Assembly: GCF_021917145.1 (NCBI RefSeq)
Contig: NC_061062.1
Coordinates: forward strand, 2,371,367-2,435,366
Direction of reading: 5' to 3'
DNA: 64,000 bases
Origin: Hypomesus transpacificus
Lineage: Eukaryota; Chordata; Actinopteri; Osmeriformes; Osmeridae
Position 1 is the first letter of the stretch. Every line of letters starts with the position of its first letter. Below are positions 1-39,334 of this stretch, in pieces. The notes under the pieces are model-generated. The model saw nothing but the letters and a program-made list of their open reading frames with translations. It made no database searches and was not told where the DNA came from. Both the position numbers and the translations under genes were made by a program.

Positions 1-248
1 GACGAGCCAACGAGACGGACCTGACCCGCGGGCTGGGGCACTTTCGGAGCTCCCCCAGTGGGAACCTGGAGGGGTATGAAGACAGGCCCTCCTCCCACAG
101 GGAAGCCCCAGAGGAGAGGCTGGTGGCTGGGGACACGTCAGGAGCAGGGCCCCTGCAGCCCCAGGGCGACAGTGTCAGTGAGGAGGCTGGCAGAGACCGC
201 CGGGCACCCAGCAAGCCTGAGTACCCTTACAAAAAGTCGGCACTTTAA
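1..248 (+). CDS. btbd7: C-terminal end of a protein, probably BTBD7 (partial, 5' end outside window)
   Basis: An open frame runs from base 3 to a TAA at 246-248 and gives 81 residues. It is hydrophilic, rich in Ser, Gly, Pro, Arg and Glu, and ends in EYPYKKSAL. There is no start in this frame and no obvious splice acceptor, so it is read as part of a last exon that begins left of the window. I do not recognise the protein from its own sequence. The name rests on gene order: in human, UBR7 and BTBD7 are neighbours in tail-to-tail orientation, and this gene stands in exactly that relation to ubr7. BTBD7 is a BTB/BACK-domain protein linked to epithelial branching and cell adhesion; neither domain is in this fragment. 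Another long protein with a disordered tail is possible. Confidence 0.5.
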   Translation, partial: RANETDLTRGLGHFRSSPSGNLEGYEDRPSSHREAPEERLVAGDTSGAGPLQPQGDSVSEEAGRDRRAPSKPEYPYKKSAL

Positions 249-603
249 CCCCGGCATGGACCATGTGGGCTGAGTTATGAAAAGGGAACAGTGATGGGGG
301 AAAGATGACCCCTCTAATATCCACTGCAGAGCACTCATTAGTGTGACGTGTGAGAGGGTCTGAATGTGGAGAGACAAAGAGAAGAGACAGAGTGAAGGGA
401 TTGCAGGCAATTGGCTATTTATATGCTGTGAGTGTGTGTGTGTGTGTGTGTGTGTCAGTACTCTATATATCCTGGTCACAGTAGCTGGAGGTCTGTAGGT
501 TAGTGAAGGAACAATGGCTGTAGTGTTGCTTCTGCCTGTGTGTTTGGTTTTATACAGCTGAATCTGGCCTCAGTCATGCAGGCTGGGAATGATAAATCAT
601 GGA

Positions 604-878
604 CATGTCTGTGTTCCTGTCCCTGCTCCATGTCTGTGTTCCTGTCCCTGCTCCATGTCTGTGTTCCTGTCCCTGCTCCATGTCTGTGTTCCTGTCCCTG
701 CTCCATGTCTGTGTTCCTGTCCCTGCTCCATGTCTGTGTTCCTGTCCCTGCTCCATGTCTGTGTTCCTGTCCCTGCTCCATGTCTGTGTTCCTGTCCCTG
801 CTCCATGTCTGTGTCCTGTCCCTGCTCCATGTCTGTGTTCCTGTCCCTGCTCCATGTCTGTGTTCCTGTCCCTGCTCC
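604..878. repeat. 25-bp minisatellite, about 11 copies
   Basis: The unit begins CATGTCTGTGTTCCTGTC and has a period of 25 bp. One copy, near 808-831, has lost a T. Because 25 is not a multiple of 3, the array cycles through all frames and creates overlapping Cys/Pro-rich or His/Gln-rich open frames on both strands. These are not genes. Confidence 0.9.
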
Positions 879-1824
879 CGGCCCTCTCCTGTTCTGACCC
901 ACTAAACTGGAGCAGCGATAAGAAGCAAAACCCAGAATGGCCGGGCAGGAAGTGGTTGAAACAGGAAGTAGGTCAGTTGAGGTCATTGTTGTTCTATGGA
1001 TGCTGCTGTTGTCTTTGGAGTCATTGTGTTCAGCCCCAACCAGGTGCCTTTACAGAGGTGAGAGGAGAGGAAAGGGGAGGGGGGGTGGTAGGTGGGGGCT
1101 GGGGTAAGTGAGCAGTAGGGGTATACAACCGAGGTACAAGGGGCAACACTGCCGACAGTGCTGCGATTGAGCTCACTAGGGGGTGTTAATAATTTAAGGG
1201 AACAGGTGTGTGAGAGGTATGTCCTAGGTATGTGGTTTTGTACGAACAGGAAACGTTACCATTTTAGTACTGTACTCTCAGTATCCCAGCGTGCTCAGGT
1301 CTTGCGATGGCAAACTGGCTCTGAGGAGGTTGCCCAGACACTGAACACGAAGCGCAGTGGATACAAATGCTGGAAACCTCCGTGGTATTTAAAGCCTTAA
1401 ATCAACCATGAAGTCATCAGCGTTTTTTAACCTAAACTTCCTCTCACTCCTGTGACTCACGCCTCTCATTTACGTAGCTCTGGACACGGTCTCAAAGTAT
1501 GTTTGGGCCCCATGTTTTTGGCCTCTACCACACCACCCTTTGGCAGACATTGGAACTGCATGGGTCGGTCTGCAGATGTTCTGGAAGGCGGAAGGCGCTG
1601 TACAGTCTGCTCTGTGAGATTATTACACGCGGTGGACAACGTTGCACTACAGGAACAAGCCGTTGTTGTTACATGGTAGAAGTGGCTCCCCTGATTTCAG
1701 AAGTTAATTAGATTAGAGGTTCCAGAACAACTCAATTAATCCTGCAAGCTGAGTGGCCTCTGCCAAATTAGTTTCATCCCTTTAAACATTCTGCGAGTTG
1801 TGTGTATACATTTGAGCATCAAAT

Positions 1825-1990
1825 AAAATGTAATTGTACAGCCCTTTTTACAAGCAATGTCACAGAAGGCTTCACATACGCCCATAGAACTGCCCCTCAA
1901 CCAACCCTAAACCCTCAAGGAAGACAAGGAAAAACTCCCAGAAAAAATTGAAGAAATATTTAGGAGCAATTCAGTGAGGGATCCCCTCCT
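1825..1990. repeat. Fragment of a dispersed teleost repeat
   Basis: The stretch contains the phrases GTACAGCCCTTTTTACAAGC, then AAGGAAAAACTCCCAG, then GAGGGATCCCCTCCTCCAGAG. From memory this succession is typical of an abundant fish interspersed repeat. A shorter reverse-orientation match to the first phrase lies near 30239-30275. Class and boundaries are not determined. Confidence 0.4.
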
Positions 1991-3303
1991 CCAGAGATGT
2001 TTGATGACACAGAGAGGTGCAGAACACAGGCTAAACATAGTCCCACATCAAGATAAGTCTTAAACATTTGATATGAGCGTGTCATTGTACGTGTGTATTG
2101 TCACATTGAGGAGACGGAATGTATTGTAAACTGTGTGACTCGGGTATCAGGTTTCTGTCTCCTTATTTCTTTAGTTTGGTTGTCTGTTTATTTTTGTAGT
2201 GTTGTTAATTATTGTAGTTGACATGGTGGAATATCATAACTGTGGAAAAATATTTTTTTCCTTCATCAAACCGTAATACTTTAAAGTAGCACCGCAAAAG
2301 ATCTGTTCATGTTCTCTCTGCTTCGCTGTTACAGAATCACCAGGCAGAAAACCCTTCTTTCCATCCAGTTTCCATCATTGGAAAATGCTGAACTTTATTC
2401 TCTTGCCCATGTTCATGTATAACAGTCATTTTATTTTCCAGGACAGTGTTCCCATTTAGTACAAATTCCTCCACATCCTCTTGCTGTGCTGTAGAGAAGT
2501 GAGTGCCTTTCCCTACCAGGCTTGTATTGAAGTGACTGATGTTATGCAAGCATTTTCCTACCAGCCTACTTGTTTGCATCAAATACTCACACTCAACTCT
2601 GTGTATATTTTTTTTTTAATTTATGTTTAGAAACCTTTGAAATGGAACAATCTAGAAATCTGTGGTGGTTTACGATCGACCAGGCACACTGTGCATGGGT
2701 AGTGTAGTGTTCTACTCAAACCCTTTTGTAGATTCAGCTGCCAAGTGGTTAGTTTATCTGGTTTTATTTTTCTACTGTTACCTCAAAAGGTGCACAGGTT
2801 TTGAACTTTGGCATCTATAAAATAAACAGCTTAAAACTTCTGGCATTTAAGTCTCGTTTTCATTCACTTACTATGCTTACTGAATCGGTACATTATTTAG
2901 TAGCATGCAAGATGGTTTATACTGTAAAAGGTGGTGTAAACAATGTTCATACTGTTTCCATTTATTCAGATTCACACACAGCAAAAATATGGCCAACAAA
3001 TTAGTATAAAAGCAGAAAACTGAATAGAACCAGAGGGCCTTATGACCATGCAAGAAAGAGCAGCATTAAACTTCACATTCACAGGAATGAACACATTTCT
3101 AAATTGACAAAAGCACTTAGATGTTTCAAATATGTTTTCTGTCAGAGAACATCCATCCAGCCGTGCATGGCTCTTGCTTTCATATCTATTTCTCAGTTTG
3201 AGGACATTCAATGCTTATTGGAGACATCTAGACCCATTATAACATGGATAAAATACCTTATCATTTAGTCAACATTTTGATATAGGTGTCTTAAAACTGA
3301 GCT

Positions 3304-3309
3304 TTTATT
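3304..3309 (-). terminator. Polyadenylation signal for ubr7
   Basis: TTTATT on the plus strand reads AATAAA in the ubr7 direction, about 75 nt after the stop codon. This would give a very short 3' UTR. A second hexamer at 2959-2964 is an alternative. Confidence 0.55.
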
Positions 3310-3384
3310 CAAAAGGAAAAAGGTGTTAGTTTGCTGTTCTAGCAGCGCATCAGCATGTGGGCTACAGCAGCGTCCTGAAGAACT

Positions 3385-6300
3385 TCAGGTGCAGTGATGC
3401 TGCCCTTCACTGATCCTGCGCCTTTTCCTGGCCTGCAGCTCCTCAAAGAACTGCTGGATGGCTTCAGCTGTGACCACCTGCCAGGGGGGGACACAGAGCA
3501 GGAGGGGGGGACACAGCAGGAGGGGGGGACACAGAGCAGGAGGGGGACACACAGAGCAGGAGCATGAGGGGGGGACACAGAGCGGGAGGGGGGGACACAG
3601 AGCAGGAGGGGGGGACACAGAGCATGAGGGGTGGGGGACACAGAGCGGGAGGGGGAGACACAGAGCAGGAGCATGAGGGGTGGGGGACACAGAGCGGGAG
3701 GGGGAGACACAGAGCAGGAGCATGAGGGGTGGGGGACACAGAGCGGGAGGGGGAGACACAGAGCAGGAGCATGAGGGGGGGACACAGAGCGGGAGCATGA
3801 GGGGGGGGGGACACAGAGCGGAGCATGAGGGGGGGGGGGACACAGAGCAGGAGCATGAGGGGGGGGGGGCACAGAGCGGGAGCATGAGGGGAGACAGAGC
3901 AGGAGCATGAGGGGGGGACAGACCCGCTAGCTTCATCACATCTGCTTCGCCCACAACCTGAACCTCACCTTTCCTTCACTGGCAAACTGCTGCAGGAACT
4001 CAGTCAGTTCCGTCTTCAGGTCATTGAAATCTGAAAGAAAGAAAACAATCCTTAAAAAGAAAAAAGGATATCAGTCCTGAATAGTCAGGCTAATGTGATT
4101 GGCCCTTAGCATCTTGTCCTCCTCCCCTGTGTCAGGATGAACCCCAGGCCCCCCGTCCTCACGGTAAATCATCTCCAGCTGCTGGATGTGGTCCAGGGAA
4201 CTCAGGCATGACGTCAGCAGGTCTTCGCCAAACGGCTCCGTCCTTCCTTTGTTCTCATAGGCCAGGAGGGTGTCCGTCTCGTCCAATAGGAACTGCACTC
4301 CGGCCTGGACATACGCCCTCTGAACAGCAGCACAGGAGCACACTCAGAGTGGTCACACTCCAGGACAGGGGAGCAGATCTCCTAACATGTCCCACACTCT
4401 TATTGAAAGCGTCATACCTGCTTCGCTGTCATTGTTGTGCACATGACAATAATTGACTTTTAACATGAACCACTTTTGGAAAACATCTCTCCCCAGACCC
4501 ATTTTTATTTATTAAGAAAATGACATTTAACTGCTGCAGCCATATATCTATATATATTTTAACAAACATAGTGCCCTGCCCCAGGAGGGGGAGTAGCAGC
4601 ATGGATGTCTCATCCTGCCTGAGGGGAACAGGTGTGGGTGGAGTCTCACCTTACAGGTGATGCAGGTGCAGAGATGTGAGCGCCAGTGGTACGGCCAGAA
4701 CACAGCCCCCTCCCTGCTCCCCTCCCGGGCCCCGCCCTCCAGGGCCCCACCCTGCAGCTCCATCAGCCTGCATGCCACAGGCCCGGCCTGGCCCTTCACC
4801 TGGCTGCCGGACATCTCCTGACGGCTTCGCTTGCAGGAGGCGTTTTCATTCTCGTCCTCCCTCTAGGATCAAACAGGACAGCAGGAGACGTTTACAGCCT
4901 CCTGACAGGGCTGAGGGACGGGGAGCAGGGGAGGGACAGGGAGCAGGGGAGGGACAGGGAACAGGGGAGGGACACAGAGCAGGGGAGGGACACAGAGCAG
5001 GGGAGGGACACAGAGCAGGGGAGGGACACAGAGCAGGGGAGGGACAGGGAGCAGGGGAGGGACAGGGAGCAGGGGAGGGACAGGGAGCAGGGGATGGACA
5101 GGGAGCAGGGGATGGACAGGGAGCAGGGGAGGGACAGGGAGCAGGGGAGGGACACGGAGCAGGGGAGGGACACGGAGCAGGGGAGGGACAGGGAGCAGGG
5201 GAGGGACACGGAGCAGGGGAGGGACGGGGAGCAGGGGAGGGACGGGGAGCAGGGGAGGGACACGGAGCAGGGCTGGCAGAACCATTCACAGGCCTTGTTC
5301 TACAATCGTAAAACATGCGTGACACTATGGAGGGGTCAACACAGTACTGCTGTGAAGCCTGTCCAAGAAAATCACTGGAGCCGAGGAATCAGTCTCCTAT
5401 GGATAATTACTCCTCTAATTTTCCAGGAGAGAACTGCATGATGGGAGCTGAAGTCCAATACAGTAGCCTACTACATCCATTACTATCTGGCGCCATCTAG
5501 TGGCAGCCAACTGATAGGGCACGGTTAATCACTCGCTAAACAAACGCATCTCGTGATATTGACACTAAATGGCAGCTATGTGCATAGACTTCAGCACTGA
5601 ATGTGTATCATACCCTGGTAAATACTTAATAAAATCATAATCTGACCACACGAACATCTCACTTACTAATTTCTCCTGCTTCTGACAGGCAGGCCTGGAG
5701 GACGACCCCTCGCCTCCATTGCCCCTCTTGTCCTTCTGCTCGCTACTGTCCACCACATCCTCCTCCACCTCCTCCACATCCTCCACATCCACCTTCTCCA
5801 CATCCACCTCCTGACAGGGGCTTACTGTGATCCCTGGGAGAAGAACATTGGGGAGTCAGGTGGCTGAGCGGTTAGGGAATCGGGCTAGTAATCTTAAAGG
5901 TTGCCAGTTCGATTCCCGGCCGTGTCAAATGACGTTGTGTCCTTGGGCAAGGCACTTCACCCTACTTGCCTTGGGGAAATGTCCCTGTACTTACTGTAAG
6001 TCGCTCTGGATAAGAGCGTCTGCTAAATGACTAAATGTAAATGTAACATTCCACAGTGGTGAAGTGTGGCATACCAAGTCACCGCTTTCTGCCACTGCAG
6101 TAAACAAGGAAGAGTAAGAAAAAAAGTGATTTAATCTAGAAAGGATGGGAGGGTGAATGAGAGAATGACTGACCTGCGAGGTGTGCGGCGTAGGTCCACA
6201 GGAAGGGAGCTCTGTTCATGCAGGGTTCACACACCATCTCCTGCAGCTCCTCCGAGTCCTCCACTGTGGATCCCAGGTGCTGTACTCCACAGAAGAAGAA

Positions 6301-7615
6301 CCACCACAGAAGAAGAAACACCACAGAAGAAGAAACACCACAGACTGGTTAAGATCCGTACAGCAAAGAAAAGAAAACTTGCTTTACAACTACCAAGATA
6401 TTTGTATTTTTATATTATCATACAAAGATGATGAGATAAGATGATCATAAATGGATTATTGTCAACAGCATCTTTTTGCTGGATTGTCGATGGACCATCC
6501 CAGCAGTTAAGCAGTAAAGAAACAAGCATGCTAGACATTCACAATGTTGTTGGAATGGTGACCTACCCTGGAATGGAACCAATCCTCACAGATGATGCAC
6601 TGAATCATCTCCTCATCTACCTGGCAGAGACAAGGAAAGTAAGGAGTGAGTCTTCTGCCATGCAGAAAATTCTAACCTCAAATCAATACCGATGTGTCAT
6701 TACAATGCTGAAGGATGTGACTGTGGTACGAAGCTGGACTTCAGGTCAGTCGCTACCTGGTCGTCTGTATCTGGATACGGTCGGTCACAGAAGCAATACA
6801 AGCCGTAGAAGTTGTGATTGTACTGGTTTTTTATATTTCGTCCATCTTTGTTCTGTGAGGAAAAATCACAACGACAATAAATGTGATTACAGGTGTCATA
6901 TGTTAATTAGAACCTGACTGATTGCAAAATTCTTACACTCACAGGAATCAGATTGCACCGAAACTCGCCAAACTTGTCATTTCCACAATCGCAGCGGAAA
7001 TTCCTGCAATGAATAATGAGACCACCAACTGTTCACTGCTGTGAAAACATGTGTTAGTCTGTCACAGTAAACGAGGAGCAAAAGCAACTGCAGATATTTC
7101 TCACTCGATACAGATTTCTCTGTATTATGATTACCTTTTGGTGTAGAGCTCAAAGATGTCGTGGCCATCGTGACATTTGTTGGTACAAGCAAGGCAAAGA
7201 CCCGCCGGTTCTTCTCCCCTTGGTGTACAAGTGTTGCAGGCAAACACAGCTTGCCTCTTTACATAACCCTGCATTGAATCACAAACGCAAAAGTTGGTCA
7301 GAACCATCAGGCATGTGCAAGGCTATATCTTAACAACACAGATACTGTGCAACAATGGCGTAAAGTAATAGGACGGATGTGTAATAGAGAATGCTGACTT
7401 TGGTGATGACTTCGTGGCACAATCAAAAAAAATTATTCCGTCTACCTGAGAGTGTGACGGGGACACTGGACATACAGGTTACTCTTTGTTACCTGGGGAT
7501 ATGAGCATTTCTCAGGGTCGCTGCCCGCCAACACCGACATAGCTTCTCGCAGTTCGTCATCCTCCAGTATGTCGTTCAGTGACAGGGTAGCCTCACTGTC
7601 TTCGTTAACCGCCAT
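3385..7615 (-). CDS. ubr7: UBR7: UBR-box and PHD-finger E3 ubiquitin ligase, complete, 11 coding exons
   Basis: UBR7 is a nuclear E3 ligase reported to monoubiquitylate histone H2B. Coding exons (minus strand): 7615-7493, 7268-7135, 7003-6943, 6852-6757, 6620-6567, 6279-6174, 5833-5667, 4862-4650, 4319-4163, 4030-3969 and 3477-3385. They join in phase to 1266 nt, or 421 aa plus stop (human 425). Exons 2-3 carry the UBR box with its Cys/His ligands (CNTC, CLAC, CHDGH, FRCDCGN). Exons 4-6 carry the PHD finger (YCFCDRPYPD, QCIICEDWFH, MVCEPCM). Exon 7 is a divergent acidic linker with Val/Asp/Glu repeats. Exons 8-11 hold the conserved C-terminal part, with FWPYHWRSHLCTC, LLAYENKG and IQQFFEELQARKRRR. 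The start ATG at 7615 precedes a conserved acidic N-terminus ending DPEKCSYPQ. Introns 7 and 10 consist largely of minisatellite. Confidence 0.96.
3486..3918. repeat. G-rich minisatellite filling ubr7 intron 10
   Basis: The unit is roughly GGGGGACACAGAGC plus AGGAGCATGAG, with variable length (about 17-50 bp) and runs of up to 11 G. In the direction of ubr7 transcription it is C-rich. It begins 9 nt from the last acceptor of ubr7 and fills about 430 of the 491 nt of intron 10. Long Pro/Cys/Ser or Gly/Glu open frames across it are artefacts. Confidence 0.9.
4920..5270. repeat. 18-bp minisatellite in ubr7 intron 7, about 19 copies
   Basis: The unit is GAGCAGGGGAGGGACAGG with single-base variants (acag/acgg, ggag/ggat). 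A period divisible by 3 keeps several frames open on both strands, giving spurious hexapeptide-repeat ORFs. The array ends about 57 nt upstream of the exon 8 acceptor of ubr7. Confidence 0.93.
5851..6048 (+). mobile_element. tRNA-derived SINE (family A), full length, in ubr7 intron 6
   Basis: The head has an A-box-like TGGCTGAGCGGTT and a B-box-like GTTCGATTCC. The body has TTGGGCAAGGCACTTCACCC and TCGCTCTGGATAAGAGCGTC, and the tail is made of CTAAATGTAAATG repeats. It occupies most of the 339-nt intron 6. The same family recurs throughout this window. Confidence 0.88.
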
Positions 7616-9657
7616 TCCTGAGACAGAATAAACAACAAAACGTGAAATCGTCTCTTCCGGCGGGACAAAGCTTTCAAGGCCGCATGCAGGAAGTATTGAA
7701 ACCTTACAGCAGCTAAGGTTACGGACTAACTCTATGGTTACGGAGCCTACGCTACGCCCCTGTATTTGTTTGTACCCAAATATGTCCCATTTCAACGCTG
7801 TGGTGACCTTTACCTTGCAAGCTGACAAGAGACTTGGAGGACGGAGTCGACCGGTTAACCGGGCAGAGCGTTGCTGTATAACTAGCTTTGCTTGAGAGCT
7901 TGAGAGCTCCTACCAACATGGCCAATGAAGCACAACTGTGACGTCGAGTAGCCCGCCAACCTTTGTGATGTAAATAAGACGGCATCATTAATGCAAGTAG
8001 TGGTCCTCCAAACCTTAGATGAGCCATAGTATTTAATTTCAGTATAGGATGGAAAAAAAAAATGATAAAAAAAAAAAAACATATGAGCAGACTGCTTAAT
8101 TTTATAACTATTTTTAAAGTCGTTTTGTTTTGTAAAATGTGAGTTAATTGGAGTAAGTATTGTTGTACCATTTAAATAACCATTTCAGCTGTAGCCTCAG
8201 GCTAGCTGGGTATGGCCACCTTTTTGGATATGGATTGTATATTAATAAATAACTCTACTACTCCAAATCCCTAGGATAGCTGGGCACCCATGTAAGAGGG
8301 GTGGTGCAAACGGCAGGGGTACCAGGATATACCTACCATGCTAAACTGACTTCAAAGCATAGTTTTCACTGACACAACACTCAACTGTCAGATAATTACC
8401 AGCAGATGGCGCATGCCTTCCATATTGACATTAATTCGCCAGCTGCCTTCATTGGACCAAATCTTTGCTGAACAGAAGCTAGGAGCAAATTTCGTAAATT
8501 ATTAAAACATAGTGCTGTTTTTGTTGTTGTTGCTTTCTCTTCCATGTTGATCAAAAACAAAAACTTCACGCGATGAAAATGATTGTATTGCTGCCATCTA
8601 GAGGAATTCGTGAGCTTTTTACTCTAAAAGCTGACGTGTGCTCTTCTTTCATGGCTAGTGCCCTGCCTTCCTATCGTCACTCAGTGACAAGCTAGCCAGT
8701 GCTACGGTGTGCAGTTGTGGGTGTAGGATGCACTCACTACGGTTACTTCTCTGATGAGCACGAGACATCGGAGGTTAGGTTAATGCGCGTTCGTGAAAAT
8801 ACCAGTGTTGGGTACCGCTTTTGAAGCTGTTTTAATCATCATCTGTGTTACTTTTGACAAATAAATAATTACCCGTTAGCCGAATGGACAACTATCAAGT
8901 CAGCTAGCCTGGTTGCTATCCTGAAGAGGACAACGAAATTCAAGAAGGAAATGTGTTAACTGGTAAATATAGCTAGCCATGTAGCTAGCTTACTATTGAC
9001 GTTAACCAGTACCGCTGTCAATATATTAATGACTGTTACAAGGATAAAAAATGTATTCAATTTCGTTTTTAAGCCAGTTTTTAGTCTGTGGCGCATCTGC
9101 TCCCAGCTAGCAAGAGAGCTAGCCTAATGTGTATTGGGGAGCAACCCCTTGCTTGTCATGGGTAACTCATGCCTCCTCCACCAGAAAGCTTGCTCTTACG
9201 TTTTTTCTCATAACTGCTCTTGACAATACTTATCATCATCGCCTAAGGTTGTTTTATACACATATGTGTTCCGCTGACTGTCGTATGACAGGCAGAACTT
9301 TTGTGATGGCTGGGATATCATTTTTACAATATGAAATCTGAAGGTGTGCTGACTGCGTTCACGGACAGCAATTTAAGTGGTCCCCACCGGTTCAGCAACT
9401 TGTCTCGTCATATCGAAACTGCTTGTGTAGTTTGTTCACTTACAATTTCATCAGTGTGCTGACTGTTAAGCGATGCAATCGAAATATACTTCAAATATAC
9501 AGTATATCAAAGGCAGTACAGCAGTTGGTTAACTGTTTGGGACTTTGGTTTTGATCCCTCCCTCTGCTAGGAGAGTGAGACAACGGTTTCCTGTTTTCGC
9601 CCGAGTCCAGGTTGAATCCACAGTCACATCTGGATTGAGAGCACAAGAGACGTGGAG
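7616..9657. promoter_or_regulatory. Head-to-head intergenic region between ubr7 and itpk1
   Basis: About 2 kb separate the two divergent start codons. I see no conserved third gene here, although human has small genes between these two. The 5' UTR exon(s) of itpk1 must lie here. A plausible acceptor (CCCTCCCTCTGCTAG) ends at 9570, so the exon carrying the itpk1 ATG may start at 9571. A poly(A)-like run near 8057-8080 is the only simple repeat. Individual promoter elements could not be assigned. Confidence 0.5.
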
Positions 9658-36544
<26,887 letters not shown>

Positions 36545-38970
36545 CTGCCCTGTTCAGCCCCCTCCACGTTCTGTCCCCACACCAAAACAGATGACATCGG
36601 TGACAATATTAATGAATAATAGTCATAATAATTATGATATTAATGAATTATAATATATCTGTAATCAAAAAAACAACTTTCCTATGTAGATATTGATGAT
36701 GATGGTGATTGGGTGTTGGATCATTTTATTTTCTCTCTGCCTTTTTTTGTACTTTTCGGTTTAGTTTTAATAAGACTTACAGTACTGTCATGTGAACTTC
36801 TGGGAACTCTGCTTAATTGCTGATTTTGTTTGTGTGTGAAATCGGAACAAGGCTAAGAGGTCCACAGGAGGAGGGAGGAGAGAAGACCCCAGGAAACTGG
36901 CTGCTTCACTTCCCTGTACCACACACGTGTACACACACATAGAAACACACATACATACACACACGGACACACACATACGGACCCACACACACACACATTC
37001 TCACAACCTTGCCCAACAACCACAGGTGTGTGTGCATTGTAATATATCCCTCTGGGCTCAATCTGAAACAGAGAGGATCTGCATCTGGCATGTGGGTGAT
37101 GGCTGCTCTCACGCAGGAGCAAATGAGCTTATAAAGTTGTCAAGATGACTAGAACTCATGGTTATGTTGGATAAGATGACATGTCATCACTGTTTACTTT
37201 CCTGTGTGCCATCTAAGTAACAAGACTGTGTGTGTGCAGGGCTGGTGCAGGTCTGGTCCGGGTCTGGGCCAAACTGAAGACTCACGGCTACGCACGAACC
37301 GTCCTCTTACGTTTTATAGTCTAGAGATGTGTACCTCCATGATCTTGAGACCAAGTTCTGTTGACTTGAAGTGATGTTTCTGGGCTTGTGAAGGGTTGGG
37401 AGGTGTTAGGGGGGGCATGCTGCAGTTTCCAATAGGCACAGCAGCATCAGATTCCATTTCTCATCTGTTATCAAATAAGAATTTTCAGTATTCCAATGCT
37501 TAAAGGAAGTAAAGAAATGACAAAACAACGTCCTGTGCCGTACAAGAAGTGAACGGACAGGTTTCATTAGGTTTAGATTAGAAAACATTCTACAAAGAAA
37601 TGTAGATTGCCATTGTCCATAGAGCAATACCTTGTGTTAAAGTACGCTTCTCAAACACACAACTGTTCTATACCATTGATGACTACACCCTGCTTGGGGA
37701 ACAACCGTCTCTTGATCTCTCTGTCGAATCAAAACTGGGCCTTTATAAATACAGTGTGGTTAATTAATATTGTTAAAAAATGATCTTTTTCCACTACAAG
37801 TATTTGTATAGTCGACGTAATCAACATAAATAATTATTTTTGTTACCATGAAATGAGATTCGGTTGTTTTGTTCAGTCTCATGAACATTCCAGTTGCAGT
37901 TAGACAGCTGGTACTAGTCGAGCCCTTAACTGCTAATCTTCTAACTGGTTAACAGCAGAAATTCAACAAGCTGTAAACATCTTACTCTCCTGCTGTCATT
38001 GTGTGCTTCGAGGTATCACAGATTTAGAATTAGAGGTGGGAAAATCCTAATTCTTGTTCCCAATGTTCACTGTGAGATATCCTTTTTTACTTCTATTTTG
38101 TTAATGTCTTCGTCCTTACGTCTACTAAGAGCAACAATTTATTTTATTGAGATTTTATGGGAAAAGTGATTTTTTATATAAACAGCGAGTGATTATTTGA
38201 ACAAACGGTGGATTTATGTCGGGGAAAGAGTGAATTGGAGAGTCCGGTTGAATGGGTAAACATCTACAGAACTGTTACAGGACGGAGTAGCCTTTGTGTG
38301 CCTAGATGTACACAGGACAAGGTTTAGAGCTGCATGTCGGGTGGTATTCGCAGTCCTGTGTCTTCTCTCTTCTCCCAGAGGGGTCAGGCTAGCTTTATCG
38401 TCGGCCGCACCGGCCCGCCAGAAGTGGTCTGAAAGGTCTCCAGCGACCCGGAGGTTGTGCAAACAGGGTATCTATCTCACCTGCAGCCCTCTGGGACCTG
38501 AGAGTTGATCCTCAGGCCTGAGAGTCCATCCGCCCCCCTGCGGAGGCCCACAAGTCCTCCAGGCATCAGGGTGGATACCCATGGAGCTGCAGGGTCCATG
38601 CAGAGGATACTAACCAAGCCATGTCCAGTGTGTTGTGGAAATACCTACGTCTCTATACTCTTAACTATACTGTGTTCTGCATTGTGTTATTCATCGTGCT
38701 TCTAAACGGGAAATAAATGAGACCTTACCGGTCCTGTCTCCAGCCCAGACTGTCATTGTGCTCTGTGTTTCCAACTGAATTTTTACTTGGATGTGTTCAT
38801 AGTATGTTTATGTATACAGTATATAATATACAAATATGCATACGTGCGTATATATATCGATGTTTTGTATCGGTTCTGTGATGAGAAATCAAATCCAGAT
38901 TTTTGTGACTTTTTTATTAAATGGCTATACCAACTGGGCGTAATAAACAAAAAAGGTTGACTTGGTGAAT
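36545..38970 (+). other. 3' UTR of itpk1
   Basis: About 2.4 kb after the stop codon without recognised genes. A (CA)n stretch lies near 36920-37000. AATAAA hexamers at 38712-38717 and 38942-38947 are the probable polyadenylation signals. The sequence between is AT-rich and unremarkable. Confidence 0.6.
38942..38947 (+). terminator. Polyadenylation signal, itpk1 (distal)
   Basis: AATAAA followed by an A-rich stretch and a GT-rich segment. The more proximal hexamer at 38712-38717 is the alternative. If the distal signal is used, the itpk1 mRNA ends about 100 bp from the presumed end of plk4. Confidence 0.5.
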
Positions 38971-39088
38971 AGAGCGACTCTTTAAACGTCACTGACTTGT
39001 TTCTGCCAGAAAGGTGTGTTGTGATTCTGAGGAGTGTTTGACTGAGACAATGACAAAGTTCAACTGAATGCTAACCAGGTCGCAGATG

Positions 39089-39094
39089 TTTATT
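39089..39094 (-). terminator. Polyadenylation signal, plk4
   Basis: TTTATT on the plus strand, AATAAA in the plk4 sense, about 240 nt after the plk4 stop codon. The gene would end near 39070. Confidence 0.55.
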
Positions 39095-39334
39095 GCTCAA
39101 GCGTTTATCCATCTGACATTTCATAGTGGTTACAATTAGAAAAACAAAATGTTAAACATTACAAAACACGTTTTTTTTTTTTTTAAACAAACAACATGGG
39201 CACATGTATAAAATATATATCTTTTCATAATTTTCATCTGTACAGGTAAAAAGGTTTATATTTACAAGCACACCTGAGCTACCCCAGTCATGCAGCGGTC
39301 TGCTCTGAGGCAGGCTGAGAAGAGATGACAGGTG

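Larger units (their letters stand above)
249..3303 (+). other. 3' UTR of the left gene and intergenic sequence
   Basis: No coding exon is recognisable here. The stretch holds a short (GT)n run near 430-455, a 25-bp minisatellite at 604-878 and a dispersed-repeat fragment near 1825-1990. Plus-strand AATAAA hexamers at 1822-1827 and 2821-2826 could end the 3' UTR of the left-hand gene. From about 2600 onward the sequence is AT-rich and featureless to my eye. The boundary between 3' UTR and true intergenic DNA cannot be set from sequence alone. Confidence 0.4.

Noticed and set aside
597..1111. Overlapping ORFs of 90-170 aa with Cys/Pro or His/Gln repeats on both strands
   Set aside because: They are created by the 25-bp minisatellite, which lacks stop codons in several frames; no family resemblance and no splice logic.
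3339..3954. Pro/Cys/Ser-rich ORFs up to 189 aa (minus) and Gly/Glu ORFs (plus)
   Set aside because: The minus ORFs are the minisatellite of ubr7 intron 10 read through into the real last exon. Only 3477-3385 is coding.
4676..5441. Repeat ORFs up to 251 aa on both strands
   Set aside because: 18-bp minisatellite in ubr7 intron 7. The period divisible by 3 keeps frames open.
6441..6917. 158-aa plus-strand ORF
   Set aside because: It is antisense to ubr7 exons 4 and 5 and has no resemblance to a known protein.
7616..9657. Small genes that lie between UBR7 and ITPK1 in human (MOAP1, TMEM251, GON7)
   Set aside because: No ORF here resembles any of them.
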